DNA from: Verrucomicrobiota bacterium | Lineage (GTDB): Bacteria > Verrucomicrobiota > Verrucomicrobiia > Opitutales > UBA2995 | NCBI GenBank assembly: GCA_027622555.1 | Contig: JAQBYJ010000013.1 | Coordinates: 1 to 64,000 of the forward strand | Direction: 5' to 3' | DNA: 64,000 nucleotides | Shown: one piece after another, positions 41,640 through 50,934 of the stretch | How the letters are laid out: each line of letters opens with the position of its first letter | Position numbering within the stretch: the stretch's first letter is position 1 | Program-made: the position numbers and the translations under genes | Notes under the pieces: generated by a model | Told to the model about the DNA's origin: nothing | Database searches by the model: none | What the model saw: the letters and a program-made list of their open reading frames with translations, nothing else

Positions 41640-42336
41640 AAAATACTCATTTCTAAGATCGCTTAGAAACGCATTCCTGACCGGATTGATCCTGCTGACG
41701 CCTCTCGGGGTTTCTATTTTTGTCTTTGAGTGGCTCGTGAACAACATCGGTGGCCGCTTCAGCAACAGATTACTTTATTTCATTCCAACGCTATGGAGGC
41801 AGAATGAGGACCTTCAACTCATCTGGAATATCCTGGCGACCATCATACTGGTTCTAGCTGTTACACTTTTGGGATATATGTCCCGGTATTTTGTTGGTAA
41901 GTGGTTCCTATCAGCGACAGAGAACATCTTAGATAAAGTCCCATTCATAAATACGGTCTACAAAACTGTAAAACAAATCGTGCAGACTTTCAGCTCTCAG
42001 CAACGTGCCGTTTTTAAGAAGACCGTTATGATCGAATATCCTCGGAAAGGAGTCTGGGTCTTGGGGTTCCTCACAAGCGAGACAAAGGGTGAAACTCAAG
42101 TAAGGACACAGCAGCAACTACGAAACATTTTCGTGCCAACGACACCCAATCCGACAAGCGGATTTCTTCTCATGATCCCCGTAGATGAAGTGCATGAACT
42201 GGATATGTCCATTGGGGATGGAATGAAAATGATCATTTCTGGCGGAGCAGTGGTGCCACCTGCCCCCATAGAAGATGCCGATCAAATAACGCTGGATATA
42301 GAATACCCCGCCAAGAAACAGATCGTGGAAACGTGA
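41632..42336 (+). CDS. DUF502 membrane protein
   Basis: 234 residues. Two N-terminal hydrophobic segments (about 14-34 and 63-85) and the DUF502 marks LTPLGVSIFVFEWLV, VPFINTVYKTVKQIV, VMIEYPRKGVWVLGFLT, FVPTTPNPTSGFLLMIP and ISGGAVVPP. The function is unknown; it is a two-helix inner-membrane protein with a cytoplasmic domain. The start overlaps the ybeY stop by 8 nt. Confidence 0.88.
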   Translation: MTEKYSFLRSLRNAFLTGLILLTPLGVSIFVFEWLVNNIGGRFSNRLLYFIPTLWRQNEDLQLIWNILATIILVLAVTLLGYMSRYFVGKWFLSATENILDKVPFINTVYKTVKQIVQTFSSQQRAVFKKTVMIEYPRKGVWVLGFLTSETKGETQVRTQQQLRNIFVPTTPNPTSGFLLMIPVDEVHELDMSIGDGMKMIISGGAVVPPAPIEDADQITLDIEYPAKKQIVET

Positions 42337-42339
42337 TTT

Positions 42340-42951
42340 ATGGCCGGCAATTCGGTTCAAATTTCTGGGATTATCCTTAAAAAAGAAACCTCCGGAGAGC
42401 ATTTTTTTAAGCTTACCATCCTAAGCCCCGACCGCGGAAGCGTATTGGCCATGTTGCGAAGGCCCAAACGAAATTCGCGTTCACCTCTGCCAGATCTTTT
42501 TGATCTGGTTGAAATCCTGTTGGAATTAAAAGGAGAGGATGGGTTTGGATTTGTGAAAGAATTGACCATCCATAAACAACGTCGCGGACTGGCAAAGTCG
42601 TTCATCGCACTGGAACTCGCTTGTGAATGGTCCGCCATCCTGATTAACAACCTGCCACGCGAAACCGAGATGGAAAGGGTCTACCAACTTTTCACCAGAG
42701 GACTTGATGCATGGGAAAATCGGATACATCCTGAAGCCATTTTTTTTAAGAGCCTTTTTGTCTATGCCCGTGACGAGGGTTATGCGGTAAAACATGACTG
42801 GTTCGACAAACTCACACACAGCGACCGAACAGAAGTAGCCATGATAATTAACACACCCATTGCAGAACTGGAAATAGAGCCTGATCGGGTGCGGCACTGG
42901 ATAGCACAACTGAAACATTACATTCAATACTATACAGATATTCTGCTTTAG
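42340..42951 (+). CDS. recO: RecO-like DNA repair protein
   Basis: 203 residues. The N-terminus reads like the RecO OB-fold (ISGIILKKETSGEHFFKLTILSPDRGSVLAMLR; LFDLVEILLE) and the remainder is helical. It lacks the C-terminal CxxC zinc pairs and is shorter than the typical 240-250 residues, so the call is moderate. RecO anneals single strands and loads RecA. It is 3 nt after DUF502 and 16 nt before a helicase gene. Confidence 0.6.
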   Translation: MAGNSVQISGIILKKETSGEHFFKLTILSPDRGSVLAMLRRPKRNSRSPLPDLFDLVEILLELKGEDGFGFVKELTIHKQRRGLAKSFIALELACEWSAILINNLPRETEMERVYQLFTRGLDAWENRIHPEAIFFKSLFVYARDEGYAVKHDWFDKLTHSDRTEVAMIINTPIAELEIEPDRVRHWIAQLKHYIQYYTDILL

Positions 42952-42967
42952 AAAATAAATACATGCT

Positions 42968-45304
42968 ATGCAGGTTGATCTGCCAAACAACACAGTAACA
43001 TTGAGCGTCGGCGAGCTCGCCGATTTCAGTACGGGACCCGCTCACAGGATGAGTCGCCGATCAGGACAATGGCGAACTCAAGTGGGAGTTCAGTGGCACC
43101 AAGAACAGGAAAAAGCCTCCAAACATGCGGGAGAGAAAGGTCAATACGAAGTAAGCCTTAGAGGAGCCTGGTCTTACAAGGGATGGATATTCAATATTCA
43201 AGGACGAATCGACCAATGGATTGAGCAAGAGAAGCAAATTCTCATTCGGGAAATTAAAACAACCAGTTTTGGGCTACCGGCCGAAGTCGACGAATTGGCC
43301 GACATTTATCAATCCTATTTTGCGCAATTGGGAACTTATCTTGCGCTACTAAAACAAAGAAGAGACCAAACGCTTCCCTATACAGGTGAACTGCTCTTCA
43401 TTAACATTGAGGATGGCATCCGGCAGCACGTCACTGACGATCAACTTTGCATAGATCTTTTTAACTCGCAGGTGGAGGCACTTTGGCAATTTGTTGACAC
43501 TCAAAAAAACCGCCAAGCCACCTTCAAGAGCCAAAGCACGATTACGGCTTATGAGCAGCTTCGAGAAGGACAGGAAACCATTCAGGTAGATTTACAGAAT
43601 GCCTGCCAGCTAAGCCCGGTCGTTTATTTCCAGGCACCTACTGGATTCGGCAAAACAGGTGTTGTCCTGGAGTACGCGCTAAACCAGGTCGTGGAGGGAG
43701 GTTTTCGACAAATCCTGTATCTTACCAGTAAGAGCAGCGGGCAACATCAGGTCATGAAACAATTCGGATCGATGTTGCCTGAAAAATCCAAACTTTCCGG
43801 ACTCCAGGTTCGCAACAAAGACGAGCTCTGCAGTTCTCCCAATTGCCGGTGTGAACCAGATGACAAGCGCCTAAACGCAGGAGATCGCTGGGGCAAGTGT
43901 GGTTTGTCGCCCTACGCTTTTCTGGATAGCCCATTAGATCAGCCAAAACATTTTAGGCAGGTTGGGGAAAAGGAAATGCTGTGTCCTTATGAATTGATGA
44001 GGGCTACTCTACCCTATGCAGATCTCTGGGTGGGCGATTTGAATTACTTATTTTCGCCACGCAACCGATCTTTGTTTTTCGAACAGCCTGGCTTCGATTT
44101 ATCGAAGACCTTACTCATTCTCGACGAAGCGCACAACCTGGCCAGTCGGGTTGCCGACGTTTTTTCGTACCAGGTTTCTCATAACGAAGTGGAACAATGG
44201 CATGCGGAACTGCAATTTACCAATGGTCATCCTACGGTCCGAAAAGCATTGGAATCGTGGTTGGATCTGCTGGAAAAGTTAACGTCCTCCGATCATTTGG
44301 CCGACTACATAAACTATGAAGCCCGTGACTGTGCGGAACAATTGGCAGGTGCATTACAAAAATTTCCATTACAAGGAAAGTTACTTACAGAAGAAGCAGT
44401 TCATGCGATTTGGGAACTTGGCGATACTGAGGCATTTTTTAAGAATGATCATTTGGAAAAACTGGTTTGGTGCTCAAGGCCTGGTAGCTTGAATCTAAGT
44501 TGCCTGGATGCCTCGCATGAAATCGGGTCAATACTATCCCTCTGCCGAAACACAATACTCATGTCGGCAACCCTCGAGCCACAGCCTTACTTCTTAAAGC
44601 AACATGGCCTTCCGGGAAAATCATTTAAGCCTGTTTGGGTGGAAGCGAATACTCCCTGGAGAAACAATGCCTACGACTGCGCGGTCGATTTAAGGGTCGA
44701 TACACGCTACAAGACACGCGACCAACACATGTTTACGACCGCGGAGACACTCGTCCAGTGCGTCCATGCCAGCAAGGCGCCGGTGGTTACATTTTTTCCG
44801 TCTTATAAATATGCGGACAAACTAAAACAGCTGCTGGAGAATGAATTTCCTCATTTGTCGATTGCCCTTCAAAAGCGAGGAGGCACACCTGAAGAACAAA
44901 CGCAGTTTATTGACGATTCCATCTCGGAAGCCGACTTGATATTTCTCATTCTGGGAAGTGGCTTTGCGGAAGGTATCGACCACCTTGGAGGACACATTGA
45001 ATTGGCGGTGATTGTTGGCCCGGCATTGCCTGAGGTGAACGCTTTGCAAAATCAACGTATGGAAGACCGCAAGGCGTTAGGAAGGGATGTGGCTTTTGAA
45101 GAAGTCTACCAAATCCCGGGAATGCAGAAAATCAATCAGGCACTGGGAAGACTTGTCCGAGCGCCAGGGCAGACAGCCCGAGTTCTGTTTCATTGTAAAC
45201 GTTTCGCAGAACAATCCTATATGGATCTGCTCATGGAAGACTTCCAATCTGAAAATCAGATTAAGAATGTGGAACATTTAGAGCGTTGGTTGTCCCAGGC
45301 TTGA
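42968..45304 (+). CDS. XPD/DinG-like Fe-S helicase with N-terminal PD-(D/E)XK nuclease domain
   Basis: 778 residues. Residues about 60-180 are a Cas4/RecB-like nuclease: D82 (GRIDQW) and E95-x-K97 (IREIKTT). The helicase begins at Walker A APTGFGKT (223-230); candidate Fe-S cysteines are C288, C293/C295, C311 and C339; DEAH at 386-389; motifs VI region INQALGRLVRAPGQTARVLF near the end. XPD/DinG helicases unwind 5'-3' with an Fe-S cluster. The nuclease fusion points to DNA end or flap processing in repair. It follows recO-like by 16 nt. Confidence 0.85.
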   Translation: MQVDLPNNTVTLSVGELADFSTGPAHRMSRRSGQWRTQVGVQWHQEQEKASKHAGEKGQYEVSLRGAWSYKGWIFNIQGRIDQWIEQEKQILIREIKTTSFGLPAEVDELADIYQSYFAQLGTYLALLKQRRDQTLPYTGELLFINIEDGIRQHVTDDQLCIDLFNSQVEALWQFVDTQKNRQATFKSQSTITAYEQLREGQETIQVDLQNACQLSPVVYFQAPTGFGKTGVVLEYALNQVVEGGFRQILYLTSKSSGQHQVMKQFGSMLPEKSKLSGLQVRNKDELCSSPNCRCEPDDKRLNAGDRWGKCGLSPYAFLDSPLDQPKHFRQVGEKEMLCPYELMRATLPYADLWVGDLNYLFSPRNRSLFFEQPGFDLSKTLLILDEAHNLASRVADVFSYQVSHNEVEQWHAELQFTNGHPTVRKALESWLDLLEKLTSSDHLADYINYEARDCAEQLAGALQKFPLQGKLLTEEAVHAIWELGDTEAFFKNDHLEKLVWCSRPGSLNLSCLDASHEIGSILSLCRNTILMSATLEPQPYFLKQHGLPGKSFKPVWVEANTPWRNNAYDCAVDLRVDTRYKTRDQHMFTTAETLVQCVHASKAPVVTFFPSYKYADKLKQLLENEFPHLSIALQKRGGTPEEQTQFIDDSISEADLIFLILGSGFAEGIDHLGGHIELAVIVGPALPEVNALQNQRMEDRKALGRDVAFEEVYQIPGMQKINQALGRLVRAPGQTARVLFHCKRFAEQSYMDLLMEDFQSENQIKNVEHLERWLSQA

Positions 45305-45490
45305 TATTTTTTAATTATTTGGGAGATTCAGGTTGCGCATCATAGGATACTTGTTCCAAATTATGCACCATACTCGTCCTATTAATCTATCCAAAAATCT
45401 CCTCACGCTCATCACTCATTAGATAGCATCCCTCTTTATTAAATTAGGATAATTCACAGAACCTATTGAGGAGAAACAAAACTTATATCG

Positions 45491-45880
45491 ATGAATAATA
45501 AACTATACGTGGGCGGTCTCAACTTTGCCGCAACTCAACAGGATCTTTCGGATTTCTTTATTGGTAGTGGTACCGTTTTGGAAGCCATCGTTGTAACGGA
45601 TCGTGGCACGGGAAATTCCCGTGGATTCGGATTTGTAACCATGTCCAGCGAAGCGGAAGCCCTCAACGCAATCGAGAAACTGAACGGCAAAGAACTATTG
45701 GGTCGCGAAGTATCGATCAAACTGGCGCTCGAGCGGGAGGCAAGACCTCAAGGAAATTTCGATAATCGAGGTGGAGATCGCGGAGGATTTCGCGGCAACA
45801 GAGGAAGGTCAGGCGATTCGAGAGGCCCACGCGGCGGCGAAAGTGGTGGCAATCGCGATGGAGGACACCGTGGTAGTTGA
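45491..45880 (+). CDS. RRM RNA-binding protein with Gly/Arg-rich tail
   Basis: 129 residues. One RRM: RNP2 LYVGGL (5-10), RNP1 SRGFGFVTM in the middle, then a Gly/Arg-rich tail from about residue 85 (GGFRGNRGR...). Such proteins bind RNA as cold-shock or chaperone factors. A gaggag box lies about 17 nt upstream of the ATG, unusually far. The TGA at 45878-45880 is followed in frame by nine codons (DRRGGFRGR) and a second TGA at 45908, continuing the RGG pattern, so the stop may be recent. Confidence 0.88.
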   Translation: MNNKLYVGGLNFAATQQDLSDFFIGSGTVLEAIVVTDRGTGNSRGFGFVTMSSEAEALNAIEKLNGKELLGREVSIKLALEREARPQGNFDNRGGDRGGFRGNRGRSGDSRGPRGGESGGNRDGGHRGS

Positions 45881-46003
45881 GATCGTCGGGGCGGATTTCG
45901 CGGTCGCTGAAGATAAATTTTATTCGTTAACGGCTATATGTCGGGTAGCTCAGCAAAGAGGCTTGATTAGGATTCCACCTGCCAAAACAATGGGAAGTCC
46001 TTA

Positions 46004-47443
46004 ATGAACTTAATACACCAACTTGAGCAGCTCTACCCCTCCAGCCGTATCTTTACCAAAAAGTCTCAAATGGTGGCGTACGAAACGGATGGTCTAACAT
46101 CTTTTCGAGCTGAACCCATTGCAGTTGTTGTCCCCGAGACGCATGACGAAGTTATCGAAACGGTTCGTCTCTGCCATAAGGCAGGTATCCCGTTCGTAGC
46201 GCGTGGTAGTGGCACGAGTTTGTCAGGAGGATCCATGCCTGTGCAGGATGGAGTTGTTATAACTCTCAATCGTTTGAATCGAATACTTAAGCTGGATCCA
46301 GAAAATCGTTACGCGATAGTCGAAGCTGGAACGGTGAATTTAAAAGTCAGCCAAGCTGCGGCACCACATGGCTTATACTACGCTCCGGATCCTAGCAGCC
46401 AACAGATCTGCACCATAGGAGGGAATTTAGCTTTTAACTCAGGTGGAGCTCATTGCTTGAAATACGGAATGACCGCCAACCATGTGTTGGGAATCAAGGC
46501 AGTATTGGCAGACGGAGAAGTAGTAGAACTGGGCGGTGACTCTGGCGAAACCGTAGGGCCCGATGCCGCCGGATTTTTCTGCGGAAATGAAGGCCTCTTT
46601 GGCATAGCCCTGGAAGTTACGTTGAGGCTAACTCCCAAGCCGCAACGTTACTGCACCCTACTGGCGGCTTACGATTCCCTCGAGAAGGCCGGAAATGCCG
46701 TTTCCGCGGTCGTCGATTCAGGGATGCTACCTGGAGCCATGGAAATCATGGACAAGTTAGCTATTAAAGCGGCTGAGATGGCCGTAAATGCGGGATACCC
46801 ACAGGATGCGGAAGCACTTCTAATCGTAGAGCTGGAGGGTGAGATAGATGCCGTGGAGGAGGAGTTTAAACAACTATTAGCGCTCATTGACAAAACCGGA
46901 GCCTACGAAACCCGCGTAGCCGAAAACGAAGCCCAGCGACTAAAAATCTGGAAAGGACGCAAGAGTGCCTTCTCTGCAGTCGGCCGACTCTCGCCAGACT
47001 ACCTGGTCCAGGATGGAGTTGTCCCTCGATCGCGACTTGGCGAAGCACTCGTGAACATTCAGAATTACAGCAAAGATTACGGGATCGCGGTTGCTAATGT
47101 ATTTCATGCCGGTGACGGAAACCTGCACCCATTGATCATGTTCAATGGAAAAGAAGAAGGCGCATTGGAGAAGGCTGAAGAACTGGCCGGCAAGATTTTA
47201 TCCATGTGTGTTGAAATGGGCGGTTCAATTACCGGAGAACATGGAGTTGGAGTGGAAAAGAAGAAATACATGACCGAGATGTTTTCCGAAACCGACCTGG
47301 ACTGCATGAAACGGGTTCGACGGGCGATTGACCCGAAAGAAATCGCCAACCGAGGAAAAATGTTTCCCGGTGGTGAAGCGCCGGCGCTAACAACGCATGG
47401 AGCGCACCCTCTGGAAAAAGCCGGCATCATCTTTCGCGAATAA
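46004..47443 (+). CDS. glcD: Glycolate oxidase subunit GlcD
   Basis: 479 residues. FAD-binding PCMH domain: [35 protein letters not shown] split into its usual blocks, then [20 protein letters not shown] and a C-terminal FAD-oxidase domain with [11 protein letters not shown] and [14 protein letters not shown]. Oxidises glycolate (or D-lactate) to glyoxylate. First gene of a three-gene operon; 2 nt to glcE. Confidence 0.92.
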   Translation: MNLIHQLEQLYPSSRIFTKKSQMVAYETDGLTSFRAEPIAVVVPETHDEVIETVRLCHKAGIPFVARGSGTSLSGGSMPVQDGVVITLNRLNRILKLDPENRYAIVEAGTVNLKVSQAAAPHGLYYAPDPSSQQICTIGGNLAFNSGGAHCLKYGMTANHVLGIKAVLADGEVVELGGDSGETVGPDAAGFFCGNEGLFGIALEVTLRLTPKPQRYCTLLAAYDSLEKAGNAVSAVVDSGMLPGAMEIMDKLAIKAAEMAVNAGYPQDAEALLIVELEGEIDAVEEEFKQLLALIDKTGAYETRVAENEAQRLKIWKGRKSAFSAVGRLSPDYLVQDGVVPRSRLGEALVNIQNYSKDYGIAVANVFHAGDGNLHPLIMFNGKEEGALEKAEELAGKILSMCVEMGGSITGEHGVGVEKKKYMTEMFSETDLDCMKRVRRAIDPKEIANRGKMFPGGEAPALTTHGAHPLEKAGIIFRE

Positions 47444-47445
47444 AG

Positions 47446-48555
47446 ATGGGTCTAAAAACAGCAGCTCCCACTTCCGTTCAGGAAATAATCGATTTGGTTA
47501 AATCGGAAACATCGATCATCCCACACGGTGGAGGCAGTAAACCTTCTCTGTGGCGGTCAGCTGATTCAACCACTCTTGTAGATATGCGGAATCTTTCCGG
47601 TATTCTTGAGTACCAATCCTCCGAATACACTATTACTGTTCAGGCTGGAACCAAGCTGAGCGAAGTCGTTGCGGCATTGGCAGACAACGGTCAATACCTT
47701 CCCTTTGATCCACCTTTAGCATCAGAGAACGCGACGATTGGTGGGACGGTCGCGGCGGGATTATCTGGCCCAGGAGCGTATCGTTATGGACCACTCAAAG
47801 ATTTTATTATCGGCGTAAAGTTTGTAGACGGCCTGGGAAATCTGATTCGCGGAGGTGGCAAGGTTGTTAAAAACGCAGCCGGTTTTGATTTCCCGAAACT
47901 GTTCAACGGTAGCATGGGACGATTGGGATTACTAACGGAAGTTTCCTTCAAAGTATTTCCAGAGCCTAAATCCTACGTTACTCTCACATTAGCCTGCGAC
48001 AGTCCGGATGAAGCGCTTAAAATAATTCCCAGCTTGAAAGGCTACGACCTCGAAGGAGTCGAACTTGATTCGGACTTAAACTTGTCATTGAGGCTGGGTT
48101 ACCAGGAGGCGACGATGAATACTCGTAAAAGCGGGCTCGAATCTCTCGTGGGGAATCAACTCCAAATGACTCTCGGAGAATCTGAGAGTCAAACGTGGCA
48201 GGCAATCAAAGCATTTGATTGGCACATTCCAGCAAACAAGCTTTTTAAGACAGCGACACACCCAGAGTCGGCTCTCAAGCTTCTTAAAGCAATCGATACC
48301 AACCATTGGAAAACTCAGCTTTCCAATGGAGGAAAGGCGCTCTATCTGAGCGGGGATGATTCCACAAATACTGAATCATTGGATGCCCTCCTAAGAGGAC
48401 ACCGACTTACGGGTATTCAAATCAAGGGGGATGTCTCCAGCCATTCGTTGATCGGAAACACTTCCAATTTAGCCTTTATAAACCGCGTGCAAAGAGCCCT
48501 GGATCCCAAGGGCATATTTTTACCATTCCTAGGGAAAGTGCAAGAAACCGCCTAG
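47446..48555 (+). CDS. glcE: Glycolate oxidase subunit GlcE
   Basis: 369 residues, a smaller FAD-binding partner. IIPHGGGSKPSLW, LAAGTKLSEVVAAL-like block, PFDPPLASENATIGGTVAAGLSGPGAYRYG and GGGKVVKNAAGFDFPKL show the PCMH fold. It has no separate active C-domain like GlcD. Located between glcD and glcF with gaps of 2 and 5 nt. Confidence 0.9.
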   Translation: MGLKTAAPTSVQEIIDLVKSETSIIPHGGGSKPSLWRSADSTTLVDMRNLSGILEYQSSEYTITVQAGTKLSEVVAALADNGQYLPFDPPLASENATIGGTVAAGLSGPGAYRYGPLKDFIIGVKFVDGLGNLIRGGGKVVKNAAGFDFPKLFNGSMGRLGLLTEVSFKVFPEPKSYVTLTLACDSPDEALKIIPSLKGYDLEGVELDSDLNLSLRLGYQEATMNTRKSGLESLVGNQLQMTLGESESQTWQAIKAFDWHIPANKLFKTATHPESALKLLKAIDTNHWKTQLSNGGKALYLSGDDSTNTESLDALLRGHRLTGIQIKGDVSSHSLIGNTSNLAFINRVQRALDPKGIFLPFLGKVQETA

Positions 48556-48560
48556 TAATC

Positions 48561-49826
48561 ATGCAGCACATCATCGATAAGCAATCATTGGGACCTAACG
48601 TAAAAGCGCTTACTCAGGGAATAGAAGCCTGCGTACACTGTGGATTTTGCTTACCCACCTGCCCCACCTATGAAGAGCTAGGTGAAGAGATTAACTCCCC
48701 GCGTGGAAGGATATTTCTGATGAAAGAAGTGTTGGAAGGAGCCATCCCCATTGAAGATGCACTCGATCCCATCGACAACTGTCTGGGCTGCGATGCCTGC
48801 ATAACGGCATGTCCTTCTGGCGTGGAATACGATCATTTGATTACCGCCTTTCGAGCCAAGGCAGAAAAAGAAAGACCAAAAACGCTGGGAAGAACTATTA
48901 TGCGCAGCATGATTTTGAATACACTCCCTTACCCAAATCGCGCCAAGTGGGCATTTCGCGCTGGAGGATTGTTTCGTCCACTAAGAGGTTTATTTCCGAA
49001 AAAGCTGCAACCGGCACTGGAACTATTACCAGCTTCGCTTCCCAAACAAGAATCACTGCCTGACGTTTACCCTGCCAGTGGACCACTACGTGGTCGAGTC
49101 GCGTTACTTACCGGTTGCGTACAACAAGTGCTGGCCCCTGAAATAAACCGAGCCACTTTGGAAGTCTTGAGCGCCAACGGAATCGAAACGCTTATTCCAA
49201 GGGAGCAGAGCTGTTGCGGAGCTCTAGCTTTACACACAGGCGCAGAGGAGAAAGCCCGTAAAACGGCTAGACAATTAATTCGGTCAATTCCAGCGGACGT
49301 AGACGCCTTGATTACCAATGCGGCCGGTTGCGGATCCGGAATCAACGAATACTCAATTCTGTTTGCCGGTGAACCAGACGAAGCAGAAGCAATAGCTCTC
49401 GCCTCAAGGACCAAGGACATAAGTACCTATCTTCATGAAGTGGGTCTCATTCCACCACCTGAGCTGCCCAGGGAATTGAATGTGGTCTATCACGACGCGT
49501 GTCACCTTGCCCATGCACAACGCGAACTGGCCGCGCCTCGGGCCATCCTCAGCGCTATTCCCAATTTGAATCTACTCGAACCGCCAGATTGGGAAATCTG
49601 CTGTGGCTCTGCCGGAATCTACAATATTGAAAAACCAGGGGTAGCAAAAGAACTTGGCCGGAAAAAAGTGAATAATCTCATGTCAACACAACCGGATGCC
49701 ATCGCACTTGGAAACATTGGTTGCATGACTCAAATTCAAAAACATTTGGAAATCTACGATACCCCTCCACCGGTACTGCATACCGTGCAAATCCTGGCAA
49801 AAGCGTACGCAAGAAAGGCTGGTTAA
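48561..49826 (+). CDS. glcF: Glycolate oxidase Fe-S subunit GlcF
   Basis: 421 residues. Two 4Fe-4S motifs near the start, CVHCGFCLPTCP and CLGCDACITACP, then two CCG (cysteine-rich) domains: SCCGALALHTG and ICCGSAG, with HDACHLAHAQ. It carries electrons from GlcD to the quinone pool at the membrane. Ends the glcDEF operon. Confidence 0.92.
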   Translation: MQHIIDKQSLGPNVKALTQGIEACVHCGFCLPTCPTYEELGEEINSPRGRIFLMKEVLEGAIPIEDALDPIDNCLGCDACITACPSGVEYDHLITAFRAKAEKERPKTLGRTIMRSMILNTLPYPNRAKWAFRAGGLFRPLRGLFPKKLQPALELLPASLPKQESLPDVYPASGPLRGRVALLTGCVQQVLAPEINRATLEVLSANGIETLIPREQSCCGALALHTGAEEKARKTARQLIRSIPADVDALITNAAGCGSGINEYSILFAGEPDEAEAIALASRTKDISTYLHEVGLIPPPELPRELNVVYHDACHLAHAQRELAAPRAILSAIPNLNLLEPPDWEICCGSAGIYNIEKPGVAKELGRKKVNNLMSTQPDAIALGNIGCMTQIQKHLEIYDTPPPVLHTVQILAKAYARKAG

Positions 49827-49926
49827 CAAATTTGGAACGGGCCAAAGCCGATCCCAAATCAAGGCCGAAATACTCTAATAGCCCTTCAAACAAGAGGATA
49901 TGAGGAACAATCGAATGGTTTGGTGG

Positions 49927-49950
49927 CTCCAAAATAAGATAATTTTGGGG
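49927..49950 (+). terminator. Possible terminator of the glc operon
   Basis: ctccaaaat (49927-49935) pairs with attttgggg (49942-49950), one G-T pair, loop six. No T-tract follows, so this may be only a stabilising hairpin. Confidence 0.35.
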
Positions 49951-50032
49951 TTGCACTCCAAACAAATGCAGGCACCTTGCCGTCCTCTTTATTCGATCCT
50001 CGTATCAGTTATCCCAAAAACATCGAATAGTT

Positions 50033-50521
50033 ATGAAAATAGTAAAAGTTTGTTTTTGGGCTCTTTTGGCCAGTTGGGGTATTCAATCTTCAACATTGGC
50101 TTCAATTTATTCACCTGATCCTTGGGAGAGGCAGATAGTGGCAGCCTGTTTAATACTGGAAGCTTCCAACCAAGGAGAACGAGGCATGAGTGCTGTAGCC
50201 AACGTCATCAGCAACCGCGCAGGAGGTAATCCAAGAAGTATCTACAAAGTGGTTAAAAAACCATACGCTTTCAGCTCGTTGAATAGCGCTTCCACCGGCA
50301 GGACAGGTAATAAGGGCTATGCCGGACATGTTACTAAAGCCTCAAGGGATGCAAATTGGAGAATTGCGTTGGCAATTACAGATCGAATGTATGCAGGAAT
50401 CTTACCGGATGGAACCCAGGGTGCTACTCATTTTACTCTGGTAAATGAGTATGAAAGCTGGATGAAACCCATGCGCCTGACCGTCGTTATTGGTAAACAT
50501 AAATTTCTTCGAAAAAATTGA
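50033..50521 (+). CDS. SleB-type cell wall hydrolase
   Basis: 162 residues with a signal peptide ending near residue 23 (STLA). Hydrolase_2/SleB domain: ACLILEASNQGERGMSAVANVISNRAG with the predicted catalytic Glu, VVKKPYAFSS, GATHFTLVNEYESWMKP. Such enzymes are N-acetylmuramidases/lytic transglycosylases of peptidoglycan; in non-spore-formers they serve in wall turnover. It stands after the glc operon, converging with a small membrane-protein gene. Confidence 0.85.
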   Translation: MKIVKVCFWALLASWGIQSSTLASIYSPDPWERQIVAACLILEASNQGERGMSAVANVISNRAGGNPRSIYKVVKKPYAFSSLNSASTGRTGNKGYAGHVTKASRDANWRIALAITDRMYAGILPDGTQGATHFTLVNEYESWMKPMRLTVVIGKHKFLRKN

Positions 50522-50522
50522 T

Positions 50523-50557
50523 TCGAAATACCCCATTGGTGTAAAGGGGTATTTCGA
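50523..50557. terminator. Bidirectional hairpin between convergent genes
   Basis: Perfect 12-bp stem tcgaaatacccc (50523-50534) with ggggtatttcga (50546-50557), loop of eleven. It lies between the SleB gene and the converging membrane-protein gene and could serve both. No strong T-tract on either side. Confidence 0.55.
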
Positions 50558-50565
50558 CAGGCAGA

Positions 50566-50883
50566 TTAGACGAGGCTAACAAAAGCCGAAACAATACACC
50601 CGCAAATAAATACAGTTGCGAAAGCAGCAACGGCAACCACAAGCAAGACTGGAAAAGTCATCGCTATTATGACCGCAGCTACACAAAAAAGAAGGAAGGT
50701 ACACATTCCTCCTAAAACAGACAGTGTGGTAGAGCTAATAAAGGAAACGAAGGAGGCAATTCCATAGACAAGCAGCGCCAAGCAGGAGGCCACCAATATA
50801 AATCCAGCGACAAAGGCTACGACTCCCGGAAGGAGCAAAAAACCGATCCAGGAACAAACAATAATAACTAAAAGCTTAAGCAT
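50566..50883 (-). CDS. Small hydrophobic membrane protein
   Basis: 105 residues, nearly all hydrophobic: four candidate helices (about 2-20, 22-47, 55-72, 75-100), no charged loops to speak of. No family recognised; resembles small phage-shock or cytochrome-like membrane proteins only in composition. Single gene, convergent with SleB. Confidence 0.55.
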   Translation of the reverse strand: MLKLLVIIVCSWIGFLLLPGVVAFVAGFILVASCLALLVYGIASFVSFISSTTLSVLGGMCTFLLFCVAAVIIAMTFPVLLVVAVAAFATVFICGCIVSAFVSLV

Positions 50884-50934
50884 AATGGGATTTTTCCCTT
50901 ATTACACTTGGAAGCTTAGGAAAGTCGCAAAAAA

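Noticed and set aside
45771-46004. 77-codon frame overlapping the RRM gene tail
   Set aside because: Shadow of the Gly/Arg-rich tail in another frame.
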